Assembly (NCBI RefSeq): GCF_002998925.1
Contig: NZ_CP027228.1
Coordinates: forward strand, 1,240,001 to 1,304,000
Direction of reading: 5' to 3'
DNA length: 64,000 nucleotides
DNA from: Mogibacterium diversum
Lineage (GTDB): Bacteria; Bacillota; Clostridia; Peptostreptococcales; Anaerovoracaceae
Made by a program: the position numbers and the translations under genes. Numbering within the stretch: position 1 is the stretch's first letter; each line of letters opens with the position of its first letter. Below, one piece after another: positions 39,988 to 47,583 of the stretch. The notes below the pieces were generated by a model, which was not told the origin of the DNA, made no database searches, and was given only the letters and a program-made list of their open reading frames with translations.

Positions 39988-40746
39988 TTAGAGCACCCCC
40001 TTGAATAATAGAATTGCTGAAACTATTCCGAAGGCGATTCCCGCTGCTCCGATTATAGCGTTTGAAATGTTAAGTATTCCAGCAAGTGTATCCTTGTGAA
40101 GCAGGTCGCTGATTCCATTCGTAAATCCGAGCGCACTGACTAGGAGCATTACTACACCGACCGTGATGTTACCTGACTTTTCTGCAAATCCAACATATAC
40201 AGAAAGGATGATGAATACCTCTGCGATAAATGACTGAATGAAGTTGGAAATCAGAGGATTATTCTCTGTCTTCGCCAATCTCCTGCCTAGGAAAACAATG
40301 ATTATCGAAGATATGGCAGCGATAATTGCATCCTTAACCCCGCAGTTAAAGAATACGCCGAATCCTGTTCCCCCAAGGATTCCTGCCAGATACTCTAGGT
40401 ATGCAGGCTGAGGTGTCCTGTCCAGAACCTCTTGTAGCATGTTTGCAACCTCATCTGGGCTTGGTGTCTGACGACATACGCGTCTCGATAAATTGTTGAG
40501 ATAATCGAGTTTATCAAAGTTCGATGAAGTAGACGCTATATGTCTAATCTGCGTTATGATATCGCCCTCCGCTGTCTCAACTGTTGCCTGAATGTTGCTG
40601 TAGATAACCCAGATATCTGCATGTTTGAAGCCATAGCTCTTACACATTCTGTACATACTGTCCTCAACTCTGCTCACATCAGCGCCTGCACGGAGCATCT
40701 CTCTGCCGATGTTCAGAATTTCCTTAAGAATCCTCTTGTAATCCAT
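39988..40746 (-). CDS. Threonine/serine exporter, ThrE N-terminal half (DUF1212)
   Basis: The 252-aa protein has the hydrophilic ThrE head (about 1-110, GREMLRAGADVSRVEDSMYR and the RHIASTSSNFDKL stretch) followed by five membrane segments with GILGGTGFGVFFNCGVKDA. The conserved glycine-rich loop matches DUF1212. The AGGAAAGGAAAGAA ribosome site is good. The pair stands between the O-acetylation operon and the pyrophosphatase gene, with no sign that it is functionally tied to either. Confidence 0.85.
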   Translation of the reverse strand: MDYKRILKEILNIGREMLRAGADVSRVEDSMYRMCKSYGFKHADIWVIYSNIQATVETAEGDIITQIRHIASTSSNFDKLDYLNNLSRRVCRQTPSPDEVANMLQEVLDRTPQPAYLEYLAGILGGTGFGVFFNCGVKDAIIAAISSIIIVFLGRRLAKTENNPLISNFIQSFIAEVFIILSVYVGFAEKSGNITVGVVMLLVSALGFTNGISDLLHKDTLAGILNISNAIIGAAGIAFGIVSAILLFKGVL

Positions 40747-40773
40747 TTCTTTCCTTTCCTAAAAAAATAATAA

Positions 40774-42426
40774 TTAAACGCCTTGAATAGCGTCCATAAA
40801 CGCTGGTATGAGCTGTTTCTTTCTAGATAGCAGCCCGTCTATCTTAAATCCGCCATCTGTCGGAACGGCCCCTGGAAATGCATTCATTATCATCTCTCGA
40901 GCGTGTTCACCGGCATAAAGCATCTCTGACGAGGAGTGCTTGATATCAGTTAGTAGGAAAAATACCATCGAGACTTTGTTCTTGCCACACTCATGCTCCA
41001 TGAGCGGAAGTAACATCTCCTTGATATTGCTCAGCTCACCTTCGTTCATCGAGCTTATCTGTCCAACTCCGAAGCTCGAGCTTCCGAATGTAAACTTTTT
41101 GTAATCTTGATAGAAAATTTCTTCTGCTGACTTATCCTTGAGGTCTGATCCTGCCTCGAACATCTCAGCTGCAAAAGACTCGATATCGATGCCCGCAATT
41201 AATGCGAGTGCACCCGCAGCCATCTTATCCTGCGTTGTACATGTCGGTGATCTGAACATAAGCGTATCAGATACGATTGCCGCACAGAGTAGCCCTGCAA
41301 TGTGCTTAGGTACATCTATGCCACGCTCTATATACATCTGGTACAGGATTGTAGCAGTGCATCCGACTGGCTGAAGATTGAAGAATATCGGCTGAAGCGT
41401 CTGGATAGTCCCTAGCCTGTGGTGATCCACAATCTCAAGTATGTCCGCATCATCGATATTGTCCACTGCCTGTGACTTCTCATTATGGTCTACGAGAATT
41501 ACCTGTTTCTTCCTGATATTGAGCAGATTACGTCTCGAAACTGTTCCTACGTAGCGACCTTTGCTATCTGTAACCGGAAACGCTCGATGCCTCGTAGCTC
41601 CCATCTCAGCTTTGACGCTGTCCGTATAGTCGTCCAGCTTAAAACCTTCGATTCCATCAGATGTCATAAATGCTTCTAGCGGTACACTCTTGTTGATTTC
41701 CCTCGATACTGAGAACGTATCAAGGTCAGTTTCAATGATAACTGCCTCCTTGGCTTTTGCAAGTTCTGCGACTTCCTTAGAGGCCTTCGCACCAAGACAC
41801 AGGATAATGCATCCTGCGCCTGCCTCGAGTGCCCCAATTTGGTTTTCCTTGCGGTCAACAAGGATTACTAAATCGTGCTCCTGAACGACGCCCTGCATTC
41901 TTTCGACCAGCGCCGCTCCTACTAGGACCTTGCCCTTGTCGAAGTGAAGCTCCCCATCACCGACTACGATATGTCCGTCAATCGTAGCGGCAATATCGCT
42001 AAACCTAGGTGATGTGCTCGAAAGAAAAGAGCTGCTCTCCGCATCCATAAATGTACGCGCGATATCACCCTTCGTAATGAGCCCGATAACCTTGTCAGCC
42101 TCGGTAATTGGCTGGGTTACAGCCTCGCTTTTGCCCATGATGCTCCAGGCTTCCTTAATAGTCATCTCCTTAGGAACTCCCGGGGTGTGCCTAATCTCCA
42201 TATCCCTGACCTGAGTAGCGACATTATCCACGTATTCAGGAACTTTAATACCAAATCTCTGTAGCACAAATTCCGTCTCTCCATTGATTTCACCAGCGCG
42301 GCGAGCGACGTAATTGTTGGTATTCGTAATTCGATTCTTAATCTCAGCATAGCCAATCGCTGAGCAAATAGAATCGGTGTCGGGATTCTTATGTCCAATT
42401 ATTATTATCTTCTTATCGGATTCCAC
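40774..42426 (-). CDS. ppaC: Manganese-dependent inorganic pyrophosphatase with CBS and DRTGG domains
   Basis: The start is a GTG at 42426, chosen because GGAGGTG lies just upstream. The 550-aa protein is a DHH-type family II pyrophosphatase: GHKNPDTDS at residues 11-19 and VDHHRLGTIQTLQ later supply manganese ligands, and the C-terminal DHHA2 part ends with GLLSRKKQLIPAF. Between them lie two CBS units (PKEMTIKEAWSIM and the later HRAFPVTDSKGRYVGTVSRR) around a DRTGG domain. The length matches clostridial CBS-PPases, which are inhibited by AMP or ADP and activated by ATP or diadenosine polyphosphates. It couples pyrophosphate removal to energy charge. Confidence 0.93.
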   Translation of the reverse strand: MESDKKIIIIGHKNPDTDSICSAIGYAEIKNRITNTNNYVARRAGEINGETEFVLQRFGIKVPEYVDNVATQVRDMEIRHTPGVPKEMTIKEAWSIMGKSEAVTQPITEADKVIGLITKGDIARTFMDAESSSFLSSTSPRFSDIAATIDGHIVVGDGELHFDKGKVLVGAALVERMQGVVQEHDLVILVDRKENQIGALEAGAGCIILCLGAKASKEVAELAKAKEAVIIETDLDTFSVSREINKSVPLEAFMTSDGIEGFKLDDYTDSVKAEMGATRHRAFPVTDSKGRYVGTVSRRNLLNIRKKQVILVDHNEKSQAVDNIDDADILEIVDHHRLGTIQTLQPIFFNLQPVGCTATILYQMYIERGIDVPKHIAGLLCAAIVSDTLMFRSPTCTTQDKMAAGALALIAGIDIESFAAEMFEAGSDLKDKSAEEIFYQDYKKFTFGSSSFGVGQISSMNEGELSNIKEMLLPLMEHECGKNKVSMVFFLLTDIKHSSSEMLYAGEHAREMIMNAFPGAVPTDGGFKIDGLLSRKKQLIPAFMDAIQGV

Positions 42427-42445
42427 GGGCACCTCCGGATATCTT

Positions 42446-42480
42446 AAAAATTGGGAACGCCACACTCGTAGGAGTGCGGC
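42446..42480 (-). terminator. Terminator-like hairpin after ppiB
   Basis: On the minus strand GCCGCACTC and GAGTGTGGC form a 9-bp stem with one G-U around a CTAC loop. A GTTCCC spacer of six bases separates it from AATTTTT, so termination strength is uncertain. Confidence 0.5.
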
Positions 42481-42535
42481 GGAACTTCGTATATAGCAGT
42501 TCGAAATGCTCCGATACCTGCATATGAAGGCATTA

Positions 42536-43012
42536 TTACTTAATTGTAATAGTCTTGATTACCTGATCTTCGTTAGGCTTATCCATCATGTTACGTGGAA
42601 CAGAAACGATGCGGTCTGCTTCTTCCATGCCTTCTGTAACCTTTCCAAATGCAGCATACTGTCCGTCCAGATGCGGTGCATCCTCAACCATGATAAAGAA
42701 CTGTGAGCCAGCTGAGTTAGGATTCATCGATCTAGCCATAGAGAGAACACCTCTAGTGTGCCTCAGGTCGTTCTTGAATCCGTTAGATGAGAACTCTCCT
42801 GGAATGCTGTATCCAGGGCCTCCCATGCCAGTTCCATCTGGGCATCCGCCCTGAATCATGAAGCCTGGAATAACTCTGTGGAAAATAAGACCGTCATAGA
42901 AACCCTTTTCACAAAGTTCTACGAAATTTTCAACTGATTTAGGTGCGATATCCTCGTAGAGCTCGCCACTCATGGTAGCACCATTTTCCATCTCAATTAC
43001 GAAATGTTTCAT
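42536..43012 (-). CDS. ppiB: Cyclophilin-type peptidyl-prolyl cis-trans isomerase
   Basis: The 158-aa protein has the whole cyclophilin core: FHRVIPGFMIQGGCPDGTG with the catalytic Arg, and GSQFFIMVEDAPHLDGQYAAFG. It has no signal peptide, so it acts in the cytoplasm in protein folding. AAGGAGATATAG precedes the ATG. It stands alone between a DUF445 gene and ppaC. Confidence 0.95.
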   Translation of the reverse strand: MKHFVIEMENGATMSGELYEDIAPKSVENFVELCEKGFYDGLIFHRVIPGFMIQGGCPDGTGMGGPGYSIPGEFSSNGFKNDLRHTRGVLSMARSMNPNSAGSQFFIMVEDAPHLDGQYAAFGKVTEGMEEADRIVSVPRNMMDKPNEDQVIKTITIK

Positions 43013-43155
43013 CTATATCTCCTTCATTTTATACAAAAATCAAATGCTAATTTGTTCAACTTTATTAATTTTACATCATGCATATGTTCGCCGCAAGATA
43101 CAATAAGCTTTATTTAAAAATAATCACTCTTTAGCTTTTTTTCGGTATTTTTTAG

Positions 43156-44034
43156 CTAAAAAATAAGGTTAACAAGACCTAGTATAAATCCAATTAGCGC
43201 ACCTAGATTGACGATAGTAGTTAGCTCCTTCGACATCACCTCCATGACCATGTCCTCGAGCTGTTCAACTTCCATGTCCTCGATTTTCTGACTGACCATA
43301 CTAGCGATATCCATTTTAGCGATAAGCTCCGGAATCACAGCTTTGATAGTTTTCCTATAAATCTCTCTTACCTTCGCCCTCAGTTCCTCGTCGCTCACAC
43401 CATTACTCGTTATCATGTCATAAATGTTATCACCACGAAGCTTCTCCATACTGCGGCTAACCTCAGGTGCTAAGAAGTTGTAACAGTGGTCATCCACATA
43501 CCTTCCGATATTATCCGAAATCGAACCAAGAATGCTATCTATCATCTCCGGATTTATGAACATCCCAAGCATAGATCCTCCGAGCTGCTCTCCGATTATC
43601 TGACCGCCCTTCACCTTGATTATATCTGAGAAATTAATACTCTTAACCGCATCCGCCATTCGTAGAGTTACCGCATAGTCGAGATTCGTCGTAATCATCT
43701 CGTACTCCTCTTCAGAGGATGAAATTGCTCTAAACCCACTATCGATATCTGATTTCAGCATCTTCATGATTCGCTCAGTAACAGCTGCTTCTGTCTCTTC
43801 ATTAAGCGCCTTACTCTCGATATCTTCACTCGTGACGAGGTGATTCGATATCACATTTCCGACGGACTTTGCAAGCCTAGTTTTCCCCTTCGGAATAGCT
43901 CCAGGGGTCAGCGGCACCTTGTGACCGAAGATGTATTTCTCATGGCGCGGCCTGAACAGCATCTTGACCGCAATATAATTGGTACAATATCCTATAAGTG
44001 CTCCGATTAGCGGAGCAGCGATATATTTAAGCAT
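43156..44034 (-). CDS. DUF445 family membrane protein (YheB-like)
   Basis: The 292-aa protein has membrane segments at each end (residues about 2-22 and 270-290) and the conserved N-terminal block IGALIGYCTNYIAVKMLFRP, followed by PLTPGAIPKGKTRLAKSVG. The long helical centre of about 220 residues is typical of DUF445. Family proteins are found across Firmicutes and proteobacteria with no defined biochemical role. GGAGGTTTTAACG precedes the ATG. The gene is divergent from tcdA. Confidence 0.85.
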   Translation of the reverse strand: MLKYIAAPLIGALIGYCTNYIAVKMLFRPRHEKYIFGHKVPLTPGAIPKGKTRLAKSVGNVISNHLVTSEDIESKALNEETEAAVTERIMKMLKSDIDSGFRAISSSEEEYEMITTNLDYAVTLRMADAVKSINFSDIIKVKGGQIIGEQLGGSMLGMFINPEMIDSILGSISDNIGRYVDDHCYNFLAPEVSRSMEKLRGDNIYDMITSNGVSDEELRAKVREIYRKTIKAVIPELIAKMDIASMVSQKIEDMEVEQLEDMVMEVMSKELTTIVNLGALIGFILGLVNLIF

Positions 44035-44168
44035 CGTTAAAACCTCCAGTGCATACGAACGAAATTATATCACTAACTGGACGTTTTTTGCATAATAATG
44101 TAAGATATTTCAGTGATTTATTGCAATATATTTTAGCGATTTGACTTTGTAAATTTTGGTATAAAGCA

Positions 44169-44187
44169 CAGGGGTTCGAGTCCCCTG
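44169..44187 (+). other. Orphan tRNA T-arm (tRNA relic)
   Basis: CAGGGG and CCCCTG pair around TTCGAGT, a perfect match to the tRNA T-loop consensus with a standard T-stem. No acceptor, D-arm or anticodon arm is found upstream, where the sequence is a TATAAA-containing A/T-rich stretch. It directly precedes the tcdA start. Confidence 0.65.
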
Positions 44188-44194
44188 CGAGTAT

Positions 44195-44950
44195 ATGATT
44201 AATCAATTTTCAAGAAGTGAATTAATATATGGAAAAGACGCAATCGAGACCCTGAAGGGCTGCCGAGTTGCGGTGTTTGGCGTTGGCGGCGTCGGTGGCT
44301 ACGTGGTGGAAGCGCTCGCTAGAGCTGGTGTTGGTGCTCTTGACATCATCGATAACGACAATGTCAGCCTGACAAATATAAATAGGCAGATAATCGCTAC
44401 CCATGATACTATCGGCGAAAGCAAGGTAGCGGTGTGTGAGTCGCGAATTAAGACACTGAACCCAGACTGCGAGGTGCGCGGACACCAGATGTTCTACTTG
44501 CCTGAAACTGCGGAGAATTTTGACTTCACCAAGTACGACTATGTTGTGGATGCCGTCGACACTGTATCAGCTAAGCTCGATATCATCGAGAGATGCAAAA
44601 GTGTGGAAGTTCCGATAATTTCCTGCATGGGGTGTGGAAACCGAATAGATCCTACGAAGCTAGCCATTATGGACATCACCAAGACATCGATGGATCCGCT
44701 TGCCAAGGTTATACGGAAAGGACTCAAAGATAGGCGAATTAAAGGTGTAAAAGTTCTCTGTTCCACTGAGGAGCCTATCGTGCCAGTCATCCCGGAGGGC
44801 GGAGAGGCTGAGTGCAAAGGAACTGCAGGCAGAGTGGCTCCTGGCTCAACCCCATTTGTCCCTGCTGCTGCGGGGCTTGCAATAGCTAGCGAAGTCGTGA
44901 AGAATCTCACGGGCTTCGATTCACGAAAACGAACAAAAGGTGGACATTAA
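44195..44950 (+). CDS. tcdA: tRNA threonylcarbamoyladenosine dehydratase (TcdA/CsdL)
   Basis: The 251-aa protein is an E1-like (ThiF/MoeB) adenylating enzyme with the nucleotide loop AVFGVGGVGGYV near residues 30-41, NINRQIIATHDTIG near 66-79 and the C-terminal GSTPFVPAAAGLAIAS. It cyclises t6A to ct6A at position 37 of ANN-decoding tRNAs. The ATG lacks a good Shine-Dalgarno site because the preceding bases form the orphan T-arm hairpin, so it may start on a very short leader. A terminator containing the stop codon in its loop follows. Confidence 0.92.
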   Translation: MINQFSRSELIYGKDAIETLKGCRVAVFGVGGVGGYVVEALARAGVGALDIIDNDNVSLTNINRQIIATHDTIGESKVAVCESRIKTLNPDCEVRGHQMFYLPETAENFDFTKYDYVVDAVDTVSAKLDIIERCKSVEVPIISCMGCGNRIDPTKLAIMDITKTSMDPLAKVIRKGLKDRRIKGVKVLCSTEEPIVPVIPEGGEAECKGTAGRVAPGSTPFVPAAAGLAIASEVVKNLTGFDSRKRTKGGH

Positions 44951-44961
44951 GTCCACCTTTT
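44935..44961 (+). terminator. Terminator overlapping the tcdA stop codon
   Basis: AAAAGGTGGAC and GTCCACCTTTT form a perfect 11-bp stem, and the 5-nt loop ATTAA contains the TAA stop codon. The hairpin thus overlaps the last codons of tcdA. Confidence 0.85.
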
Positions 44962-45045
44962 GTTGTGGGAATCAAAGTATTTTCACGATCTTGATATATC
45001 ACACTTTAATCTCCCTGACAGCATTTACGCGTTGAACATATATTT

Positions 45046-45579
45046 TTATTTGCACGAGTGATTCTTTAATACGAAAAAATTACCCGTTATGGATGCTTCA
45101 AAATCCATTGTAGGATTAAGTTCCTTTATATGATTAAATATTTTCGAATATTTATGGTCTTCCATTCTTTTTTTATTAAAATTTCTAACTGATATAATGC
45201 TTAGTGATTTACCCTCTTTAGGTTTTATTATGAGAGTAATGCAGTTACCTAATAACCCTATCCCAAAAGGGGCCCTATAAGCCATAATTATCTCTTTTAT
45301 ATCTGATAGATAATAATCGTATTCTTTGTTGTCAAGAGTGACTTTTAGCTCACTATTAGTGAGTTTTACAACTCCATTTTTTCGAAAGAAAAAATTTGAA
45401 ATACGACTAAATATTATGCAAACAAGAAAAACAAAAATTATATTGCATGCCATATTAATCAATAAATTTTCAATTATAGGTAATTTATCAGCAACGAAAA
45501 GTGCAGCTGCACCTAGTGGAATCATAAATAAATTTGACAACCTATGATTTATATATTCTATCTCGTAAACTTTGTCCAT
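45046..45579 (-). CDS. Hypothetical two-helix membrane protein with PH-like domain
   Basis: The family is not recognised. The 177-aa protein has two membrane segments (about 17-32 and 38-60) and a C-terminal soluble part of about 110 residues with alternating beta-type strands (GVVKLTNSELKVTLDN, YYLSDIKEIIMAYRA, NCITLIIKPKEGKSL). The layout resembles bacterial membrane proteins with a YdbT/YcxB-like PH domain, similar in design to the gene at 19170-19772. It is A/T-rich by eye compared with mutM beside it. Function unknown. Confidence 0.6.
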   Translation of the reverse strand: MDKVYEIEYINHRLSNLFMIPLGAAALFVADKLPIIENLLINMACNIIFVFLVCIIFSRISNFFFRKNGVVKLTNSELKVTLDNKEYDYYLSDIKEIIMAYRAPFGIGLLGNCITLIIKPKEGKSLSIISVRNFNKKRMEDHKYSKIFNHIKELNPTMDFEASITGNFFVLKNHSCK

Positions 45580-45615
45580 ATTTCATCGCTCCTAACCTTA
45601 ATCATATCACAAGAA

Positions 45616-46476
45616 TCACTCCTGACACTCAGGGCAGTACACACTGCTCCTGCCTGCAATCACAGCTCTCTCAAGCTTGCTTCCGCACTTTTGACATTCC
45701 TCTCCAGCATGATTATATACCTGCAGAAATGGAGTATTTCTATAATCCGTCCCTTTTCCTGCCAAATAGTCCTCTTCAGAAATCTGATTCTTTTCTATCA
45801 TGAAATTTATCATCTTCGGAATCTCACTGGCGAGAGCCTGCCACTCATCATCAGTAAGCGAATTACAAGCTCTAGTCGGAATAATTCCGCAGCGGTATAG
45901 GATTTCGTCGGTGTAAATATTTCCAAGGCCTGCGATAACGCTTTGGTCAAGGAGCCCCGTCTTGATGGCAGACTTTCTCTTCGCTAGATGACCCTTCAGA
46001 TACTCTCCTTCAAGTGTATCGTCCGTCGCCTCTGCTCCGAGCTGCCCGATACCGGTCGCTCTAAATTCTGCACCTGTCGTTATAGCCCATATACCGCCAA
46101 ATTGCCTCTGGTCGATATAGCGGAGCTCTTTCTCGGTGCCGTCATCATCTCGCAGCTTAAACACAATATGCGTGTGCTTGAGTTCCTCATACCCAGGTGG
46201 CGTCACCAAGAGAACGCCAGTCATGCGGTAGTGAGCTACGAGTTTGAGCTCCTCTGGCGCACCTTCATGCTTCGGTGTGAGCATGTTGAAAATCAGAAAT
46301 TTACCACGGCGCAGTACGGTATCAAACTTACTACCGAGCACCAGCTTCTTGAACTCTTCGGGACTGTAATTCTTGATACTCTTTGCCAGTCTCACCTCGG
46401 CATCTTCGATTGTGCAGCCACTTACTTGTGGTGCGAGAATCCTTCTCGCAGTTTCAACCTCTACTAGTTCAGGCAT
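45616..46476 (-). CDS. mutM: Formamidopyrimidine-DNA glycosylase (Fpg/MutM)
   Basis: The start must be the ATG at 46476, giving MPELVEVETARR, because the catalytic Pro2 and Glu3 follow directly; AAGGGAG is 8 bases upstream. The 286-aa protein has the LRRGKFLIF lysine motif, YIDQRQFGG, the helix-two-turn-helix block GLGNIYTDEILYRCG and a C-terminal zinc finger (CQKCG with VYCPEC). It excises 8-oxoguanine and formamidopyrimidines and nicks the abasic site. It is a downstream neighbour of recR in a repair/replication cluster. Confidence 0.94.
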   Translation of the reverse strand: MPELVEVETARRILAPQVSGCTIEDAEVRLAKSIKNYSPEEFKKLVLGSKFDTVLRRGKFLIFNMLTPKHEGAPEELKLVAHYRMTGVLLVTPPGYEELKHTHIVFKLRDDDGTEKELRYIDQRQFGGIWAITTGAEFRATGIGQLGAEATDDTLEGEYLKGHLAKRKSAIKTGLLDQSVIAGLGNIYTDEILYRCGIIPTRACNSLTDDEWQALASEIPKMINFMIEKNQISEEDYLAGKGTDYRNTPFLQVYNHAGEECQKCGSKLERAVIAGRSSVYCPECQE

Positions 46477-46584
46477 CTTGGCTACTCCCTTCAAACTAAT
46501 TATAATACACACCGAGTGAAATAATGCAAATAAAATAGTCGGTGCACAGCCTTTAGTCTGTCTCATGCACCGACTCATCTTCAG

Positions 46585-47187
46585 TTATATCTCTCGTCTT
46601 CCTTCCATCGCCTTGAGAAGCGTGACTTCATCGGCATACTCTAGGTCTCCACCTACTGGAATACCGTGCGCAATTCTCGTCACCTTGATGCCAGATGGCT
46701 TTAGCAGCCTAGCTATGTACATGGCAGTCGCCTCACCCTCGATATTGGGGTTAGTTGCCACGATTATCTCGCCTACCTCGTCGTGCTGCTGGAGCCTAGT
46801 AATCAGCGATTTGAGATTAATCTCGTTAGGCCCGATGCCCTCTACCGGCGAAATAGCACCGTGAAGCACATGATACAGTCCTTTAAATTCCCTTACCCGC
46901 TCCATCGCAATCACATCCTGCGGTGTCTCGACAACACATACCTTAGTCCTATCCCGCGATTCATCACTGCAAATCTCACACGGATCGGTATCTGTCAAGT
47001 TGCCGCACACCGAGCAGTAATGAAGGCTTCTCTTGGCGTTCACGATTGAATTTGCAAGAGCTGTTGCCTCGCTCTCCTCAAGCGCAAGAATGTGGAACGC
47101 TAAACGCTGTGCGGTCTTGCCACCAATTCCAGGCAGCTTAGACAGCTCATTTATTAACTTGTTCAGTGGCTTTGGATACTGCCTCAT
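46585..47187 (-). CDS. recR: Recombination protein RecR
   Basis: The 200-aa protein has the RecR order: helix-hairpin-helix (LPGIGGKTAQRLAFHIL), a four-cysteine zinc finger (CSVCGNLTDTDPCEICSD), a Toprim domain (VVETPQDVIAMER, EIIVATNPNIEGEATA) and a C-terminal Walker-like tail with GGDLEYADEVTLLKA. It clamps DNA with RecO/RecF in gap repair. AGAAAGGCGTTCAG precedes the ATG. It lies 12 bases behind ybaB, in the conserved dnaX-ybaB-recR operon. Confidence 0.96.
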   Translation of the reverse strand: MRQYPKPLNKLINELSKLPGIGGKTAQRLAFHILALEESEATALANSIVNAKRSLHYCSVCGNLTDTDPCEICSDESRDRTKVCVVETPQDVIAMERVREFKGLYHVLHGAISPVEGIGPNEINLKSLITRLQQHDEVGEIIVATNPNIEGEATAMYIARLLKPSGIKVTRIAHGIPVGGDLEYADEVTLLKAMEGRREI

Positions 47188-47199
47188 CTGAACGCCTTT

Positions 47200-47562
47200 C
47201 TACAGTCCTAGTCCAGGGATGTTGAGCCCGCCTGTTACTTTGCCCATCTCATTCTCAGCGATTGCATCGATCTGGCGCATACCCTCATTTACAGCCGCCA
47301 TGATGAGATCCTGAAGCATTTCTACATCATCTGGATCAACAACGTCTCTATCGATTACGAGCTTTGTGATCTCCTTGTTACCGTTAACAGTAACCTCAAC
47401 TGCACCGCCGCCAGCAGTTGCAGTTGTCTCCTGCTCAGCGATAGAAGCCTGCGCAGCCTCCATATCGCGCTGCATAGCCTGAAGCTGCTTCATCTGCTGC
47501 TGCATGTTACCAGCACCACCGCCAACCTTCTTTTTCTTACCTGCTCTCATACCTTTTCCCAT
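47200..47562 (-). CDS. ybaB: YbaB/EbfC nucleoid-associated protein
   Basis: The ATG at 47562 is chosen because GGAGGAG lies 6 bases upstream; the longer frame would start from TTG inside that site. The 120-aa protein has a basic Gly/Lys-rich N-terminus, a helical stretch QQMKQLQAMQRDMEAAQ and the conserved core GGAVEVTVNGNKEI and DVEMLQDLIMAAVNEG. It binds DNA as a dimer. It belongs to the dnaX-ybaB-recR unit. Confidence 0.93.
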   Translation of the reverse strand: MGKGMRAGKKKKVGGGAGNMQQQMKQLQAMQRDMEAAQASIAEQETTATAGGGAVEVTVNGNKEITKLVIDRDVVDPDDVEMLQDLIMAAVNEGMRQIDAIAENEMGKVTGGLNIPGLGL

Positions 47563-47583
47563 GATTTTCTCCTCCAATATGTG

